Shown: positions 33,369 to 43,251, numbered from the stretch's first letter. The stretch: DNA of 64,000 bases from Paenibacillus donghaensis (GCF_002192415.1 NZ_CP021780.1:5022001-5086000); one strand, 5' to 3'. The notes: a model not told the origin generated them from the sequence alone. A program made the numbers and translations.

Positions 33369-34760
33369 TCATAGCGCTGACAATGGTTCATGGGTTCCAC
33401 AACCAGCACAGCCATCTTGACATCCCCACAGTTTATCTGCCACAGGGGCCCAATGAGCTGCAGCGCTTCTACATTTATCTGAAAGCCCAAGCACATTTTC
33501 CGGATTCTCCAGATCGGTAGAATGCGCACCGGAAGTCTCAATGATATCAACGAGTGCATCTGGATTGTCCAGCAATGGACAAGGACGCAGGAGATTTCCA
33601 TTAAACGGCTGGCGTTCTTTATAAGCCATAAATAGTGGCGCCTGCAATGCTTCCAGCAACGTTTTGGTATGGATATTCGAATCAGAATAATGTATGAATG
33701 CGCAAGGCTCCATATCCCCGTTTGCATTGATATGTAAATATCTTCTTCCCCCCGCGATGCAGCCACCGGCATATTCTCCGTCATTCCAGAAATCCAGGGT
33801 AAACAAAGGTTTGGTTTTGCGGAATTTACGGATCTGGTGATACATGAATGCACGTTGGTCCGCAGTGGCCATCAACTCGGGAACAGCTCCGGTGCCGACA
33901 GGCATATACGTAAAGAACCAGCAGAATTTGGCACCCCATTCGATCATTTGGTCGAAATATGCCTCAGACCCAATAATTTCAGTATTTTTTTCCGTATAGC
34001 AACAGGAGATACCAAATGGTAGGCGTCTGGCCTTCAGAATTGCCATTGCTCGTTCTACCTGCTTAAAGGTCCCATCTCCACGGCGGAAATCGGTGTCGTC
34101 TTCAAAGCCTTCTACACTGATAGCAGGAATAAAGTTTCCAACCCGCAGCATCTCGTCTGCAAAGTCTTCGTTGATTAAAGTACCGTTAGTGAAAGAAAGG
34201 AACTGACAGTCTGGATGTGCTTCACACAAGCGGATGATGTCTGCTTTTCGCACCAACGGCTCACCACCGGAAAAAAGATAGAAATGAGTCCCTAATGCCT
34301 TGCCCTGACTAACGATGTCATCAAGTGTTTCATATGACATATTCAGCATGTGCCCGTACTCAGCCGCCCAACACCCGGTGCATTGCAGATTACATGCGGA
34401 GGTGGGATCCATTAGAATCGCCCATGGAATATTGCAATCGTATTGCTCACGCGCTGCCTTCTGCTTGGGCCCTCCAATGAGACTTGCATTCAACACGAAA
34501 TTGCGGAAAAGGGTTTTTAGAATGTCGTTGTCAATATCCCTCCATAGTCCCATTAGATACTGATGCCAGATGTTATCAGGATGGTCAAGAATATCATGAA
34601 AAAGTTCCTTTTGAGAAGTGAACGCAGCGGAATTTCTGCCCCAACCCATATCTTCCATTAAAGAAAGCAGCTTGGGCAGGTTCTTCTCTGGGTTGCCTGA
34701 AATATAGTTCATCGCCTGGTTCAGAGCAAAAGCCTGGGCTTTTTCTTTTAGTTTCATCAT
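33369..34760 (-). CDS. radical SAM / SPASM-domain protein
   Basis: 463 residues. An N-terminal helical region (1-115) precedes the radical SAM core, with the cluster motif CNLQCTGC (C-x3-C-x2-C) in PTSACNLQCTGCW and the GGEP motif in LFSGGEPLVR. The C-terminal SPASM-like region has eight or more cysteines (CIAGG; MEPCAF; RPCPLL; DKCRS; WGCQDGCAGCG), enough for one or two extra Fe-S clusters. SPASM enzymes mostly modify ribosomally made peptides; others act on proteins or small molecules. Its gene lies 49 bases after a 29-residue membrane peptide gene in one operon behind a five-repeat box K. The peptide is an obvious candidate partner, though it contains no Cys, Tyr, Trp or Asp. Function unproven. 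Confidence 0.9.
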   Translation of the reverse strand: MMKLKEKAQAFALNQAMNYISGNPEKNLPKLLSLMEDMGWGRNSAAFTSQKELFHDILDHPDNIWHQYLMGLWRDIDNDILKTLFRNFVLNASLIGGPKQKAAREQYDCNIPWAILMDPTSACNLQCTGCWAAEYGHMLNMSYETLDDIVSQGKALGTHFYLFSGGEPLVRKADIIRLCEAHPDCQFLSFTNGTLINEDFADEMLRVGNFIPAISVEGFEDDTDFRRGDGTFKQVERAMAILKARRLPFGISCCYTEKNTEIIGSEAYFDQMIEWGAKFCWFFTYMPVGTGAVPELMATADQRAFMYHQIRKFRKTKPLFTLDFWNDGEYAGGCIAGGRRYLHINANGDMEPCAFIHYSDSNIHTKTLLEALQAPLFMAYKERQPFNGNLLRPCPLLDNPDALVDIIETSGAHSTDLENPENVLGLSDKCRSAAAHWAPVADKLWGCQDGCAGCGTHEPLSAL

Positions 34761-34809
34761 ATTTGTTCCTTTCTCTTCTACGACTAAAATATACTATGCT
34801 GCCAGGTGA

Positions 34810-34899
34810 TTATTTCTTACGCCGCTTACTGATGACAATGGTCCCGATAATAACAATGACGACTGCAATCACTAAAACGATTGCTACAGTGTTTCCCAT
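34810..34899 (-). CDS. 29-residue single-TM peptide, copy 4, upstream of the radical SAM gene
   Basis: ATG at 34899 follows AAAGGAGGGGGG. Begins MGNTVAIVLVIAVVIVII, ending VISKRRKK. Same plan as copies 1-3 (one Val/Ile-rich helix, strongly basic tail), with a different first few residues. First gene of the operon, directly under box K. Too short for ordinary gene finding. Confidence 0.75.
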   Translation of the reverse strand: MGNTVAIVLVIAVVIVIIGTIVISKRRKK

Positions 34900-34953
34900 C
34901 TATATCCCCCCTCCTTTTGTAGTTTGCTCTGTCATATAAAGCTTCTTTATTAT

Positions 34954-35003
34954 GCTTAAAGGATGTTTAAAAGTTGTTAGGCTCTTGTTGTAGAAATGTT
35001 AAA
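34954..35003 (-). promoter_or_regulatory. five 11-bp phased direct repeats (box K)
   Basis: Minus strand: TTTAAC (34998-35003), TACAAC (34987-34992), CCTAAC (34976-34981), TTAAAC (34965-34970) and TTAAGC (34954-34959), every step exactly 11 bp. The longest array in the window, 55-104 bases before the tiny peptide start. Confidence 0.8.
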
Positions 35004-35026
35004 AAACTTGAGTTCTGAGCACAAAA

Positions 35027-35055
35027 AAACCAAAGTCTTATAATGACCTTGGTTT
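35027..35055 (-). terminator. terminator of the 35080-35775 gene
   Basis: 11 bp arms AAACCAAAGTC and GACCTTGGTTT with one mismatch, followed on the minus strand by a T-run. It lies 25 bases past the stop. Confidence 0.82.
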
Positions 35056-35079
35056 CTCGAGAAGCTTGTAGTCTTAATG

Positions 35080-35775
35080 CTATTCTTTCCGAGTTAAGTA
35101 CACTGACTTCAGTTTCTCAATTACATATTGAGAGATAATGGCAATGAAACTTTTCCGTTCCGGATTTCTGAGTATCATGTAGAGTCCGATCAATGCTGCC
35201 AAGGAACCAAAAATAATGCCCGACAGTCCATTATAAAAGGAGGCATCTCCTTTATAAGTAAAGGATAAAATGGCTGCTTGTGTTAAGACTAGTGAAGTCA
35301 ATGAGGAAGCAAAATTCGTCAATCTTATTGCTTCTATTACCGTCTCGTAGCTTCGTCTTGCAGCTATTACACCTACGAAAGATACAATGATCTCTGTAAA
35401 AGTAATTGTTGCAATCGCAAGGCCAATATATGGATGGTACTGTGTATTGCTACCTCCGAAAAACACTATTTTACTGCAATAAACTATGTACAGTAGGCTT
35501 GACGTCATCACAATAATGCCAATAAAGCGATAGGTAGAGTGTTGGTGGTTTCTAATTTCCTCCTGATTGGAATTATCAGGACTAACTTTAGAGGTCTCAT
35601 GTACTTTTACTGCAGAATGTTTTGCAATTGCGATGCCAATGTTATAGAAAGCGTTGACGCAAAGAAAAAAGGAGAGGGAAAATATCCCCAAGAGTATTTT
35701 CGCAATTGCCACAACTGCATTAAGTTGTACAGACAGTTTTGCAAAATAAATACTTCGTTTATATCTATTTTGCAA
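35080..35775 (-). CDS. multi-TM membrane protein, intact homologue of the broken 11939 gene
   Basis: 231 residues, about six TM segments, function unknown. The N-terminal FAKLSVQLNAVVAIAKILLG and FSLSFFLCVNAFYNIGIAIA align with ITNVTSLIINGLIGTGKLIL and the following TM of the degenerate genes at 8363, 11939 and 24629. The C-terminal GIIFGSLAALIGLYMILRNP aligns with their last TM and basic tail. The paired TM layout recalls part of a cation-diffusion facilitator, but no metal-binding motif (HxxxD) is visible. It has its own box L and terminator. Confidence 0.8.
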   Translation of the reverse strand: MQNRYKRSIYFAKLSVQLNAVVAIAKILLGIFSLSFFLCVNAFYNIGIAIAKHSAVKVHETSKVSPDNSNQEEIRNHQHSTYRFIGIIVMTSSLLYIVYCSKIVFFGGSNTQYHPYIGLAIATITFTEIIVSFVGVIAARRSYETVIEAIRLTNFASSLTSLVLTQAAILSFTYKGDASFYNGLSGIIFGSLAALIGLYMILRNPERKSFIAIISQYVIEKLKSVYLTRKE

Positions 35776-35988
35776 GGCGGTTACTCCCTTCTTGGATTGA
35801 CTCTTCGAATCGACTATCTCATTTATTATTAAGAAGTCTCTTTAATAATCTGCAGACATTGCATACACGCATAATCTTTAACATTAGATTTATGTTCTTT
35901 CTTGGTAATCTCATTCATAATCATATAATTGTCATCCTAAATATACAATGGAGTGTTTTGCTCAATATAAATATCTTATCAATGATTT

Positions 35989-36027
35989 GTTAACAAATTG
36001 CTTCTAAATTGTTTACGAAATATTAAT
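35989..36027 (-). promoter_or_regulatory. 11-bp phased direct repeats (box L)
   Basis: Minus strand: ATTAAT (36022-36027), GTAAAC (36011-36016), AGAAGC (36000-36005) and GTTAAC (35989-35994), 11 bp apart. It lies about 214 bases upstream of the 35775 start, the same unusual distance as box B from its gene. 35776-35988 contains no other gene. Confidence 0.65.
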
Positions 36028-36159
36028 TGAATTCCAAAAGTAGCAATTCTCATATTTTGAACATGACCCATTCTCCGCGACCTATAAAATATAATCCCCA
36101 GTGATACATTTCGCGTCGTTCTCTTCATAAATTCACCAAGGAACCGCCCCGTTATTCGT

Positions 36160-37142
36160 CTAAATAAACGGACGCCTATCAAGTACTTTTTGAAGTAGAC
36201 GATCTGAGTATACTTGCTCTGGCATCACTGATTGTACGATTGCCAAAGCGCACACGCTGCCACATAAGGTATGAAGGTCTTCATAAATATTCTCATCTGC
36301 CCCTTCCGAGCTTGCTTTAATGAACTCAAGAATGTGCTTGCCAATGGTATGCATCATAACCATAAGTTCTTCTGCTCTGTGACTCGTCTGCCCCATTACA
36401 CTAACAACCATATACAGCACATCTAGCTCGTAAAAGGAGAAGGTATTCGTTGACAACGAAATCCGCCCGGAATCAAAAAGTGCCAAACAAGTATCTGCAA
36501 GTTGCTCCGGATAACGGAGGTTTTTCTTCCGGTATTCGTGATTGAACAAGTAGTGAAATGACCCAATGATGAAATAACGGTGCACCATCAACACTGTCGC
36601 CAACCGCTCCTTTTCTCCATAGACCTGTCACGGAATCCATTTCATTCCAGAGCCATTCAAAATAGCCGTTCTCCCATTCCTCGTCCACCTCTTGAGCCAA
36701 CAAGCGCAGCGTAGATTCCCGCCCCCTTCGTAGACTCACTCCATGGTTCACGCTTCCAATCCAAGCCGTCCAGAAACGCAGTCATTACGGAGTGCTCCTT
36801 CAGGTGTTGAAGGGTTTTCAGAGGATACAACGGTTTTGTTCCAAAAAGTTCCAACGCGGATACGACAAACGCTGTGCCATGTATTGGGTGATGTCCAGCT
36901 CCAGGGAACAGCCCATTTTCCTCCTGCTGGAAGCTCTGAAGCGTCCGGACCAGTCCTTGGTATTCGGTCGTCCCCTTTTCAGGCAACTCCCCAAGAGTGT
37001 ATAACATAATAGCCGCATCACCTGTTCCATACAGATCTGCCTCGAACGTGTCTTCAAGATTCCTCCTGTATCCACCTGTCTGGCTTGTGTGATGGGCCTC
37101 AATGGAGTGAATTACTTTCTTTATGAATGGGTTAATATTTAT
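36160..37142 (-). pseudogene. alpha/alpha-toroid (prenyltransferase/terpenoid-cyclase-like) protein, frameshifted
   Basis: Three frames join into one protein. From 37142: NPFIKKVIHSIEAHHTSQTG, YGTGDAAIMLYTLGELPEKG and PGAGHHPIHGTAFVVSALEL. After a shift near 36690: EVDEEWENGYFEWLWNEMD. After another near 36600: FHYLFNHEYRKKNLRYPEQL, continuing to the stop at 36160. The repeated helical hairpins around a HGTAF motif resemble squalene-cyclase-like toroid proteins of Paenibacillus found beside polysaccharide genes. The apparent first codon is ATA behind AGGAGG, probably a mutated ATG. Two frameshifts make it inactive. Confidence 0.65.
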
Positions 37143-37495
37143 CTTTTCCCCAATGCCTCCTTCTTAAAGGTTGTTTATTTCATTTTAGACCATACATACA
37201 AAGAGCAGATATAATATAATGCTAGTATTATATAGCATAATGACACATTCGCAATTGAATTCAACGCGACTTTCCAAGGCGCAAGCTTTATTAGACAAGC
37301 GCTCAAAAAGATTTTTATGGTTAAACGTAGTGTCATATTAAAATTAGCTGTCTAGAGTTTCTCAACAGCCTAGTTACTTTTTAAAAAAAGTATTTTTTTA
37401 TAGTGAAGACTATCTCACAAGAGTTTATGGAATTGTAGGATCACCGCATTACTATAGATAAAAGATTCTGAATAATACTAAATCAGACAAACAAG
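37143..37495. other. intergenic region
   Basis: AT-rich, about 350 bases between the toroid pseudogene promoter side and the alginate-lyase-like gene. No gene, clear hairpin or phased box was recognised. Confidence 0.4.
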
Positions 37496-39208
37496 CTAAT
37501 TTGAACCAGTTATCGTTGATATAACACTAGAAGTTCCCCCGCCAGCAACTCCTACCTTATAGTAGTAACGGGTGTTAGGCTGCAGTCCCCCGCTACTATA
37601 CGCATTGGTCGTTACGGGTACACTGTTAAGTTTGGTATATGTTCCATTTTCTTCAGTGGATCTGTAAATGTTATACCCGAGCGCTCTAGAAACATTTGTC
37701 CAGTTTAAATTAATGGTATTTGATCCAGAAGCCTTCGCTGCCAACCCGACTATGCTTTCCAACGTGATTTGGTTGCTTAATCCAACGTTTTTGGCTGCAT
37801 TAGGGGTATAAAGCAGCATCGCGAGTGGATAGTCCTTACCAGCCACCTCTGGCAATCTTGTCTCATAAACGTAGGCCAGATATTTGAATTTTTCTTGAGT
37901 CATATCCTGATGTTCAATATATTTGTAGTAATTGTAGAGCACACTGTAGAACGAATCGATTCGGCCTCTTTGGTCCGGATTAATCACATTATAATAAGAT
38001 GATCCGTCCGAAAAGGCAGGAGTATACATTACATCGTAACCTAGATGATATTGTAAAATATACGTAGTTCCAGCAAGTAGCCTATCATTCAAAAAATTGA
38101 AAGGATTTACGGCATTAGTCGTTGTTGACATCTTTCCTGTTACCGGATCAACCTTGGTCCCTTGTGTATAAATCGTCTGAACCAGCGTAGAGAGCCCGGC
38201 AACATTGGCGTATGCATGACCAACATCGCGCCCCATCTCCATCAATTGCGCGTGATATTGGGACTGCGCCAACGGTACACCGGTGACTTCATTTGCAGTC
38301 ATCCACCTCATTTGATACTTAATGGATCCGTTTCTTCCTCCTTGCTGTCCCGAAGAGTTGACAGTTGTTGCCTCAACAGCTTCCGCATACATTTCTAGAT
38401 CATTGGCGAAAATAGCTCTTCCAATCGTTCCCATCACACTGAATTGATGTTGATTCATAAAAAAGGAATGCGGATTATACGTATTGGAGACGAAATTCAT
38501 TGCCTGGATTAGATTAGCCGTGTCTGTCTCCGTCCATTTCAGAGTCCCTGTTGGCGTATCTGAATAACGCATAATTTCAGCTGCCGCAGATAAGAAATAA
38601 GACACTGTTGCAAAACGGAAGTTCACATGCTGTGCACAAGACTGAATGTCGGAATAGTTCCTAATAATCTTCATGGCATTGGAGCGATAGGCCTCGTCGC
38701 CAGTAATATACCACATGATCGCCTGCATAAAAGCTGTTTCAGAGTCCGTATTCGCGCGCTGCCCCACATACTCGCTTGGATTAGAGTAATATACACCTCC
38801 CACAGTTGTCACCCACGGCCCTCTAATATTGACAAAAATATCATTCCCTTGTTGATAATATATCGGCGGTGCTTTGCTGGCACGCCGGTCACTCGCAAAC
38901 GCATTGAATGCAGTATTCCAAGGTTCGTCGCCCACTCTCACATGATCACGCATATTATCCAAATCGGCCAGCGACATCACTATGCCTGGATGATGAAAAG
39001 TTGCAGTAATTTTGTTCCCTGCAGAATCGAAATAGGAAGCGGTTACATTCCCACTTACTGCTTGTGGTTTATACGATGTAATTAACGAAGATGTCTGCGC
39101 TTCTACTTTCTGTCCGCCAAATCCAGCAACTCCCGTTAGTGCCATCAGCATACAGAGAAACTTAAGAAAAAGAATGTTGGATCTTTTTCCGTGAATACCT
39201 AGTTTCAT
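37496..39208 (-). CDS. secreted alginate-lyase-family protein with Fn3 domain
   Basis: 570 residues. Signal peptide (1-38, cleavage near VEAQT). The middle (about 70-400) has the helical toroid pattern of PL5/alginate_lyase proteins: FHHPGIVMSLADLDNMRDHV, AFMQAIMWYITGDEAY, NPHSFFMNQHQFSVMG. A C-terminal fibronectin type III domain (about 480-570) reads LNWTNVSRALGYNIYRST and LQPNTRYYYKVG. The protein ends abruptly after Fn3, whereas relatives commonly carry further modules. It would act outside the cell on an acidic polysaccharide; the exact substrate is not predictable. Confidence 0.82.
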   Translation of the reverse strand: MKLGIHGKRSNILFLKFLCMLMALTGVAGFGGQKVEAQTSSLITSYKPQAVSGNVTASYFDSAGNKITATFHHPGIVMSLADLDNMRDHVRVGDEPWNTAFNAFASDRRASKAPPIYYQQGNDIFVNIRGPWVTTVGGVYYSNPSEYVGQRANTDSETAFMQAIMWYITGDEAYRSNAMKIIRNYSDIQSCAQHVNFRFATVSYFLSAAAEIMRYSDTPTGTLKWTETDTANLIQAMNFVSNTYNPHSFFMNQHQFSVMGTIGRAIFANDLEMYAEAVEATTVNSSGQQGGRNGSIKYQMRWMTANEVTGVPLAQSQYHAQLMEMGRDVGHAYANVAGLSTLVQTIYTQGTKVDPVTGKMSTTTNAVNPFNFLNDRLLAGTTYILQYHLGYDVMYTPAFSDGSSYYNVINPDQRGRIDSFYSVLYNYYKYIEHQDMTQEKFKYLAYVYETRLPEVAGKDYPLAMLLYTPNAAKNVGLSNQITLESIVGLAAKASGSNTINLNWTNVSRALGYNIYRSTEENGTYTKLNSVPVTTNAYSSGGLQPNTRYYYKVGVAGGGTSSVISTITGSN

Positions 39209-39438
39209 CTTATCAACCTTTCTTTTCGTGGAATAAAATACATTATAAGCATACAGCTCAAGTTAGCTGAGAAGAATAATAGCATCCTACGTTATCTATA
39301 ACAATATTAAGGTAGAAGAACATACTCTTTAAGTATGGCCACCGTAGTCTTGCTAAACTGAGTTGGATCTATCCTAACAAGATGATTTCGGCACCGATAT
39401 ATATTTCAAAAACTCAAAACCCTCGGTAAAAAACATAG
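39209..39438. other. intergenic region
   Basis: Leader of the alginate-lyase-like gene and downstream flank of GH95. Apart from the hairpin that follows, no feature was recognised. Confidence 0.4.
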
Positions 39439-39477
39439 GAAAAAGGCCCTCTTGTAAATCTCTAGAGGGCCTTTTTC
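39439..39477 (-). terminator. strong hairpin terminator downstream of GH95
   Basis: The arms AAAAAGGCCCTC and GAGGGCCTTTTT are perfect complements with a 13-base loop. U-runs are present on both strands, so it can work bidirectionally. Confidence 0.88.
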
Positions 39478-39541
39478 CTAACCTGTATTCAAAATAAAAC
39501 TCTGTCCAAAGATCACGTGCTAATTTCTCTTCACCAATGAT

Positions 39542-41917
39542 TCAATTGAAATTCAGGACATATACTTTCCCGTAGTCTGTATCAAAATCGATAATTCCCT
39601 CTGAAGAAGCTTCTGCCAGCATAACTTTTGCTCCGCCGGTAATCTGGATAGGCTGGCTGCAGAGAACCGAGCATTTCCCGCCTTGATGAGACACAATCTC
39701 CACAACTATTATCTGTCCATTCTTCCATTGCAGATTTAACTCAAAACCGCCCCGCGCTCTCAACCCTCTGACACTGCCCTCTGTCCAACTCTTTGGTAAA
39801 GCAGGTAAAAATTCGAGATACCCTTGGTGCGATTGCAATAACATCTCTGCAATTCCCGCTGTAGCCGCAAAGTTTCCATCAATCTGAAACGGCGGGTGGG
39901 CATCGAACAGATTTGGGTAAACCCCGCCTCTCTCGTGATTGATAGGTTCATCCGGTTTCACCAGCGTCAGAAGATTAGTGATCAATTGCTTTGCACGGTC
40001 TCCATCCTTGAATCTGGCCCACAGACCAATTTTCCAACCAAGACTCCATCCCGTTCCTCCGTCACCACGAATTTCAAGCGATTTCCTTGCTGCATGGAAT
40101 AATTCGGGGGCCGACTTCTCAGAGATTAGTCGTCCTGGATATACCCCTACTAGATGCGAGACATGACGGTGATGAATATCCTCACCTTCGAAATCAGAAG
40201 ACCATTCTTGAAGTTGGCCTTGCGCACCAATTTGCAGAGGAAGCAGTTGATTTCTGGCAGTTTGGAGCTTTTCGACAAAAACACTATCAATGTTCAGCAA
40301 GTTTGCTGAATGAATACAGTTATCAAATAATTCAGCAATTAATGACAAATCCATTGTTGTCGCTTCGCTGACGGCATGCCGTTTGTCCCCAACTTTGAAT
40401 TTCTGCTCCGGAGATACAGCGGGAGAAGTTATTAAATATCCATCCTCATTCTCTATCAGCCAGTCCAGGCAGAATAATGCGGCTTCCTTCATAATAGGAT
40501 AGGCTGTATCTCTCAGATAAGTTTCATCTCCGCTGAATGCATAATGTTCCCAGAGATGCTGAGTTAGCCATACACCTCCCATCGGCCATGATGCCCAGAC
40601 CGGATCACCAATACCAAAATCTCCAACAGGAGCGGTTTGAGCCCATAGATCCGCATTATGATGGGCAACCCAACCTCTTGCACCATAATTCGTTTCCGCA
40701 GTCTGCTTACCATTTATAGCAAGTCTACCAACGAAATCGATTAATGGTATGTGCATTTCGGCAAGATTGCAAGTTTCCGCAGGCCAATAGTTCATCTCGG
40801 CATTAATATTCAACGTGTAATTACTGCTCCACGGGGCTCGTGTATCCTCATTCCAGATTCCTTGAAGATTAGCTGGCTGGCTTCCCGGACGTGAGCTTGC
40901 AATAAGCAGGTACCGTCCATAATTGAACAGTAGTTCAACCAAACCTGGATCGCTACTTCCGTATTCAACAATTCGTTTGTCTGTTGGCATATCGGCGGGG
41001 GCCTGACTACTTCCTAAATGCAAGGCAACTTTATCAAATAGCTGACGGTGATCATCAATGTGACGGTGTAGAATTTGGGAATAGTCTTTGCCGTTTATCG
41101 CCTGAATTATGCCAGCCGTCAATTTTCCAGGTTCTTGCATAGCACTGATTACACCGAGACTTGGATCAAATGTCGTAGCCGCACTGAAGTATAGCGTTGC
41201 TTCCTTCGCACCGACAATATGCAGACCGTCAGCATCCGCCCGAAGGGTCCCCCCATCCTGTACAGCAGACAGCCGTCCATGGAATTGCAAGGTCTTGACG
41301 TGCTCAGAATCATTATAGCGGACTGGATTTTCCACATCATGATAGTTGGGAGCCACATATTCTGGTGCAGTGCCATAGATCGTGAACTCGTTATCTTCAG
41401 CCTTGGTCTTATACCGCAAAGGGCTGTCTAATCTGGCACGGAAGCTAAGGAAACCTTCCTTGCTTGCCGAGAACCGCAGAACAATCGCTTGATCAGGATA
41501 AGAAGCGAAGATTTCTCTGGTATACTTAACACCTCCGATAGTATAAGCAACCGTTACAATTCCGGTGGAAAGATCCAGCTTTCGGCTATAGCCGTGGCGG
41601 CTCAACTGACCATGATCCATCAAGATGTGCAAATCACCAAATGGTAGATACGCTTCTGTAAAAGGTCCCATCATTTGCTTGGTTAGTTGATCAGCTTCTT
41701 CGTATTTCTGTTCCTCAATAAGCGTTCTAACCTGCGGAAGAACCTCTTTAGCTTCGGGATTATTCCATTCCTTAGGGTGTCCTGACCAAAGTGTATCTTC
41801 ATTTAAAGCTAAACGTTCTTTTTCAATTCCACCGAAAACCATGGCACCAAGTTTGCCGTTGCCAACAGGTAGCGCTTCTACCCAGTACACCGCAGGGGAA
41901 TTAAACTGAATATTCAT
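39542..41917 (-). CDS. glycoside hydrolase family 95 (alpha-L-fucosidase / alpha-L-galactosidase)
   Basis: 791 residues, normal length for GH95, no signal peptide. It opens with [20 protein letters not shown] and the [10 protein letters not shown] motif of the N-terminal beta domain. The (alpha/alpha)6 catalytic barrel carries [36 protein letters not shown] and [20 protein letters not shown], which hold the Asn/Asp/Glu active-site residues. It inverts terminal alpha-1,2-linked fucose or galactose. GGAGG before the ATG. Oriented away from the AraC gene at 42300, with which it shares a 380 bp regulatory region. Confidence 0.93.
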   Translation of the reverse strand: MNIQFNSPAVYWVEALPVGNGKLGAMVFGGIEKERLALNEDTLWSGHPKEWNNPEAKEVLPQVRTLIEEQKYEEADQLTKQMMGPFTEAYLPFGDLHILMDHGQLSRHGYSRKLDLSTGIVTVAYTIGGVKYTREIFASYPDQAIVLRFSASKEGFLSFRARLDSPLRYKTKAEDNEFTIYGTAPEYVAPNYHDVENPVRYNDSEHVKTLQFHGRLSAVQDGGTLRADADGLHIVGAKEATLYFSAATTFDPSLGVISAMQEPGKLTAGIIQAINGKDYSQILHRHIDDHRQLFDKVALHLGSSQAPADMPTDKRIVEYGSSDPGLVELLFNYGRYLLIASSRPGSQPANLQGIWNEDTRAPWSSNYTLNINAEMNYWPAETCNLAEMHIPLIDFVGRLAINGKQTAETNYGARGWVAHHNADLWAQTAPVGDFGIGDPVWASWPMGGVWLTQHLWEHYAFSGDETYLRDTAYPIMKEAALFCLDWLIENEDGYLITSPAVSPEQKFKVGDKRHAVSEATTMDLSLIAELFDNCIHSANLLNIDSVFVEKLQTARNQLLPLQIGAQGQLQEWSSDFEGEDIHHRHVSHLVGVYPGRLISEKSAPELFHAARKSLEIRGDGGTGWSLGWKIGLWARFKDGDRAKQLITNLLTLVKPDEPINHERGGVYPNLFDAHPPFQIDGNFAATAGIAEMLLQSHQGYLEFLPALPKSWTEGSVRGLRARGGFELNLQWKNGQIIVVEIVSHQGGKCSVLCSQPIQITGGAKVMLAEASSEGIIDFDTDYGKVYVLNFN

Positions 41918-42299
41918 TTGTTAAGTAACCTCCAGTAATGAGTTTTTTATCTTCTCTATTTTTATAACAGCTATTTACGATCACAATTTATTATAAACCT
42001 CAATAATGCTCACTTAAATAATAGATTATTAACAACACTATAACTAAATTACTTTATAAAAAATAAAAACGATTTATAATAGAATAAACCCCTGACGAAC
42101 TGGACAAGTTGAATGATTACGATAACTAATATAATAGTCTAAAATGTTGTAGTACCAAAATAAGAAATAATAGCGTACTTATTGCTTATTCTATAACAAT
42201 TTTATTATTATACAGTTGAAATAGAATATGTTGAAACTTGTGCAGAATATGAATAGGATAATTCATATATTAATGTTACATTTTGATCGGAGCGGATAA
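41918..42299. other. divergent regulatory region between GH95 and the AraC gene
   Basis: About 380 very AT-rich bases. Both promoters must lie here. No phased 11-bp box and no cre-like site were recognised. Confidence 0.45.
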
Positions 42300-43136
42300 A
42301 TGATGTACCGTCAATACTTTTTGCCTTCATTCGAGGAGTTTAACTTTTTTTGTTTCCCCCACTCTGTCGGAAAGTACACAAGGCCTGATAATCACAATGT
42401 TACACGGACAGGAGGAGTAAGGGATTTCAGCATTCACTTTGTAGTAGAGGGAAAAGGATATATTGAGCTGGGAGACAACCTTTATACCTTGAAGCAAGGG
42501 GATCTTTTCTTTCATCGCCCTTTTGAGGATATGCGTTATTACACTTCAGAGAATGAACCTTGGGAGATCTATTGGATGCAGTTCAACGGAAGTGGACTAT
42601 CAGACTTCCTTCTAGAAAGAGGATTTCATGAGTCCTCGTTATGGTATATGAAAGATTTAAAGATGCTTGAGCAGGCTTATATTGAACTGTTGGATGAAAT
42701 GGAATTACATAATTTTTTGAGGCCTCCGAAAATTTCCGCGCTGACCTACGCGGTTCTTATTGAGTTTGTAAGCAACGCTATTGCCTTTACAAACAAGAGA
42801 GGAACGCAGAATGTTGACAAGATTATTGAGATTCTTCCAATAATGCAGAAAGCAGCCCATTCCCCTTTTGAACTGGAGGAATGGGCTGCTAAAGTAAATT
42901 TGACGCCTAACTACTTTTGCAGTCTCTTCAAAAAAGTCACTCGAGTTACCCCGCTTGCCTACATCACGAAATGCCGAATTCAGAATAGCAAGCAATTGCT
43001 TCTCGAAAATCCGGATATGGCGATTAAGGAGGTCGCCATTAGCTCTGGTTATCCAAGCGTCAGTTATTATAACAAAATTTTTATGCAGTTAGAAGGCATG
43101 ACCCCCACCGAGTTCCGCACAGTTCACTTTAAGTAA
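42300..43136 (+). CDS. AraC-family transcriptional regulator with cupin-like sensor
   Basis: 278 residues. An N-terminal cupin/AraC-binding domain (about 20-150) has DFSIHFVVEGKGYIELGD and LKQGDLFFHRPFED. The C-terminal double helix-turn-helix (about 180-278) has FELEEWAAKVNLTPNYFCSL and IKEVAISSGYPSVSYYNKIF, ending GMTPTEFR. It would bind a mono- or oligosaccharide and activate the adjacent hydrolase genes GH95 and/or GH2. Confidence 0.92.
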   Translation: MMYRQYFLPSFEEFNFFCFPHSVGKYTRPDNHNVTRTGGVRDFSIHFVVEGKGYIELGDNLYTLKQGDLFFHRPFEDMRYYTSENEPWEIYWMQFNGSGLSDFLLERGFHESSLWYMKDLKMLEQAYIELLDEMELHNFLRPPKISALTYAVLIEFVSNAIAFTNKRGTQNVDKIIEILPIMQKAAHSPFELEEWAAKVNLTPNYFCSLFKKVTRVTPLAYITKCRIQNSKQLLLENPDMAIKEVAISSGYPSVSYYNKIFMQLEGMTPTEFRTVHFK

Positions 43137-43191
43137 GATTGCTGACTTCTCCATTGATAAAAGATATGATTCAATAAGAGCAGTTGGAGAA

Positions 43192-43219
43192 CAGAGGACT
43201 CTATCGATAGAGTCCTCTG
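43192..43219. terminator. shared palindromic terminator
   Basis: CAGAGGACTCTAT followed directly by its complement ATAGAGTCCTCTG around CG; serves the converging AraC (+) and GH2 (-) genes. Confidence 0.75.
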
Positions 43220-43251
43220 CACAATTTCAGACTACTTATTTAAAAATATAA

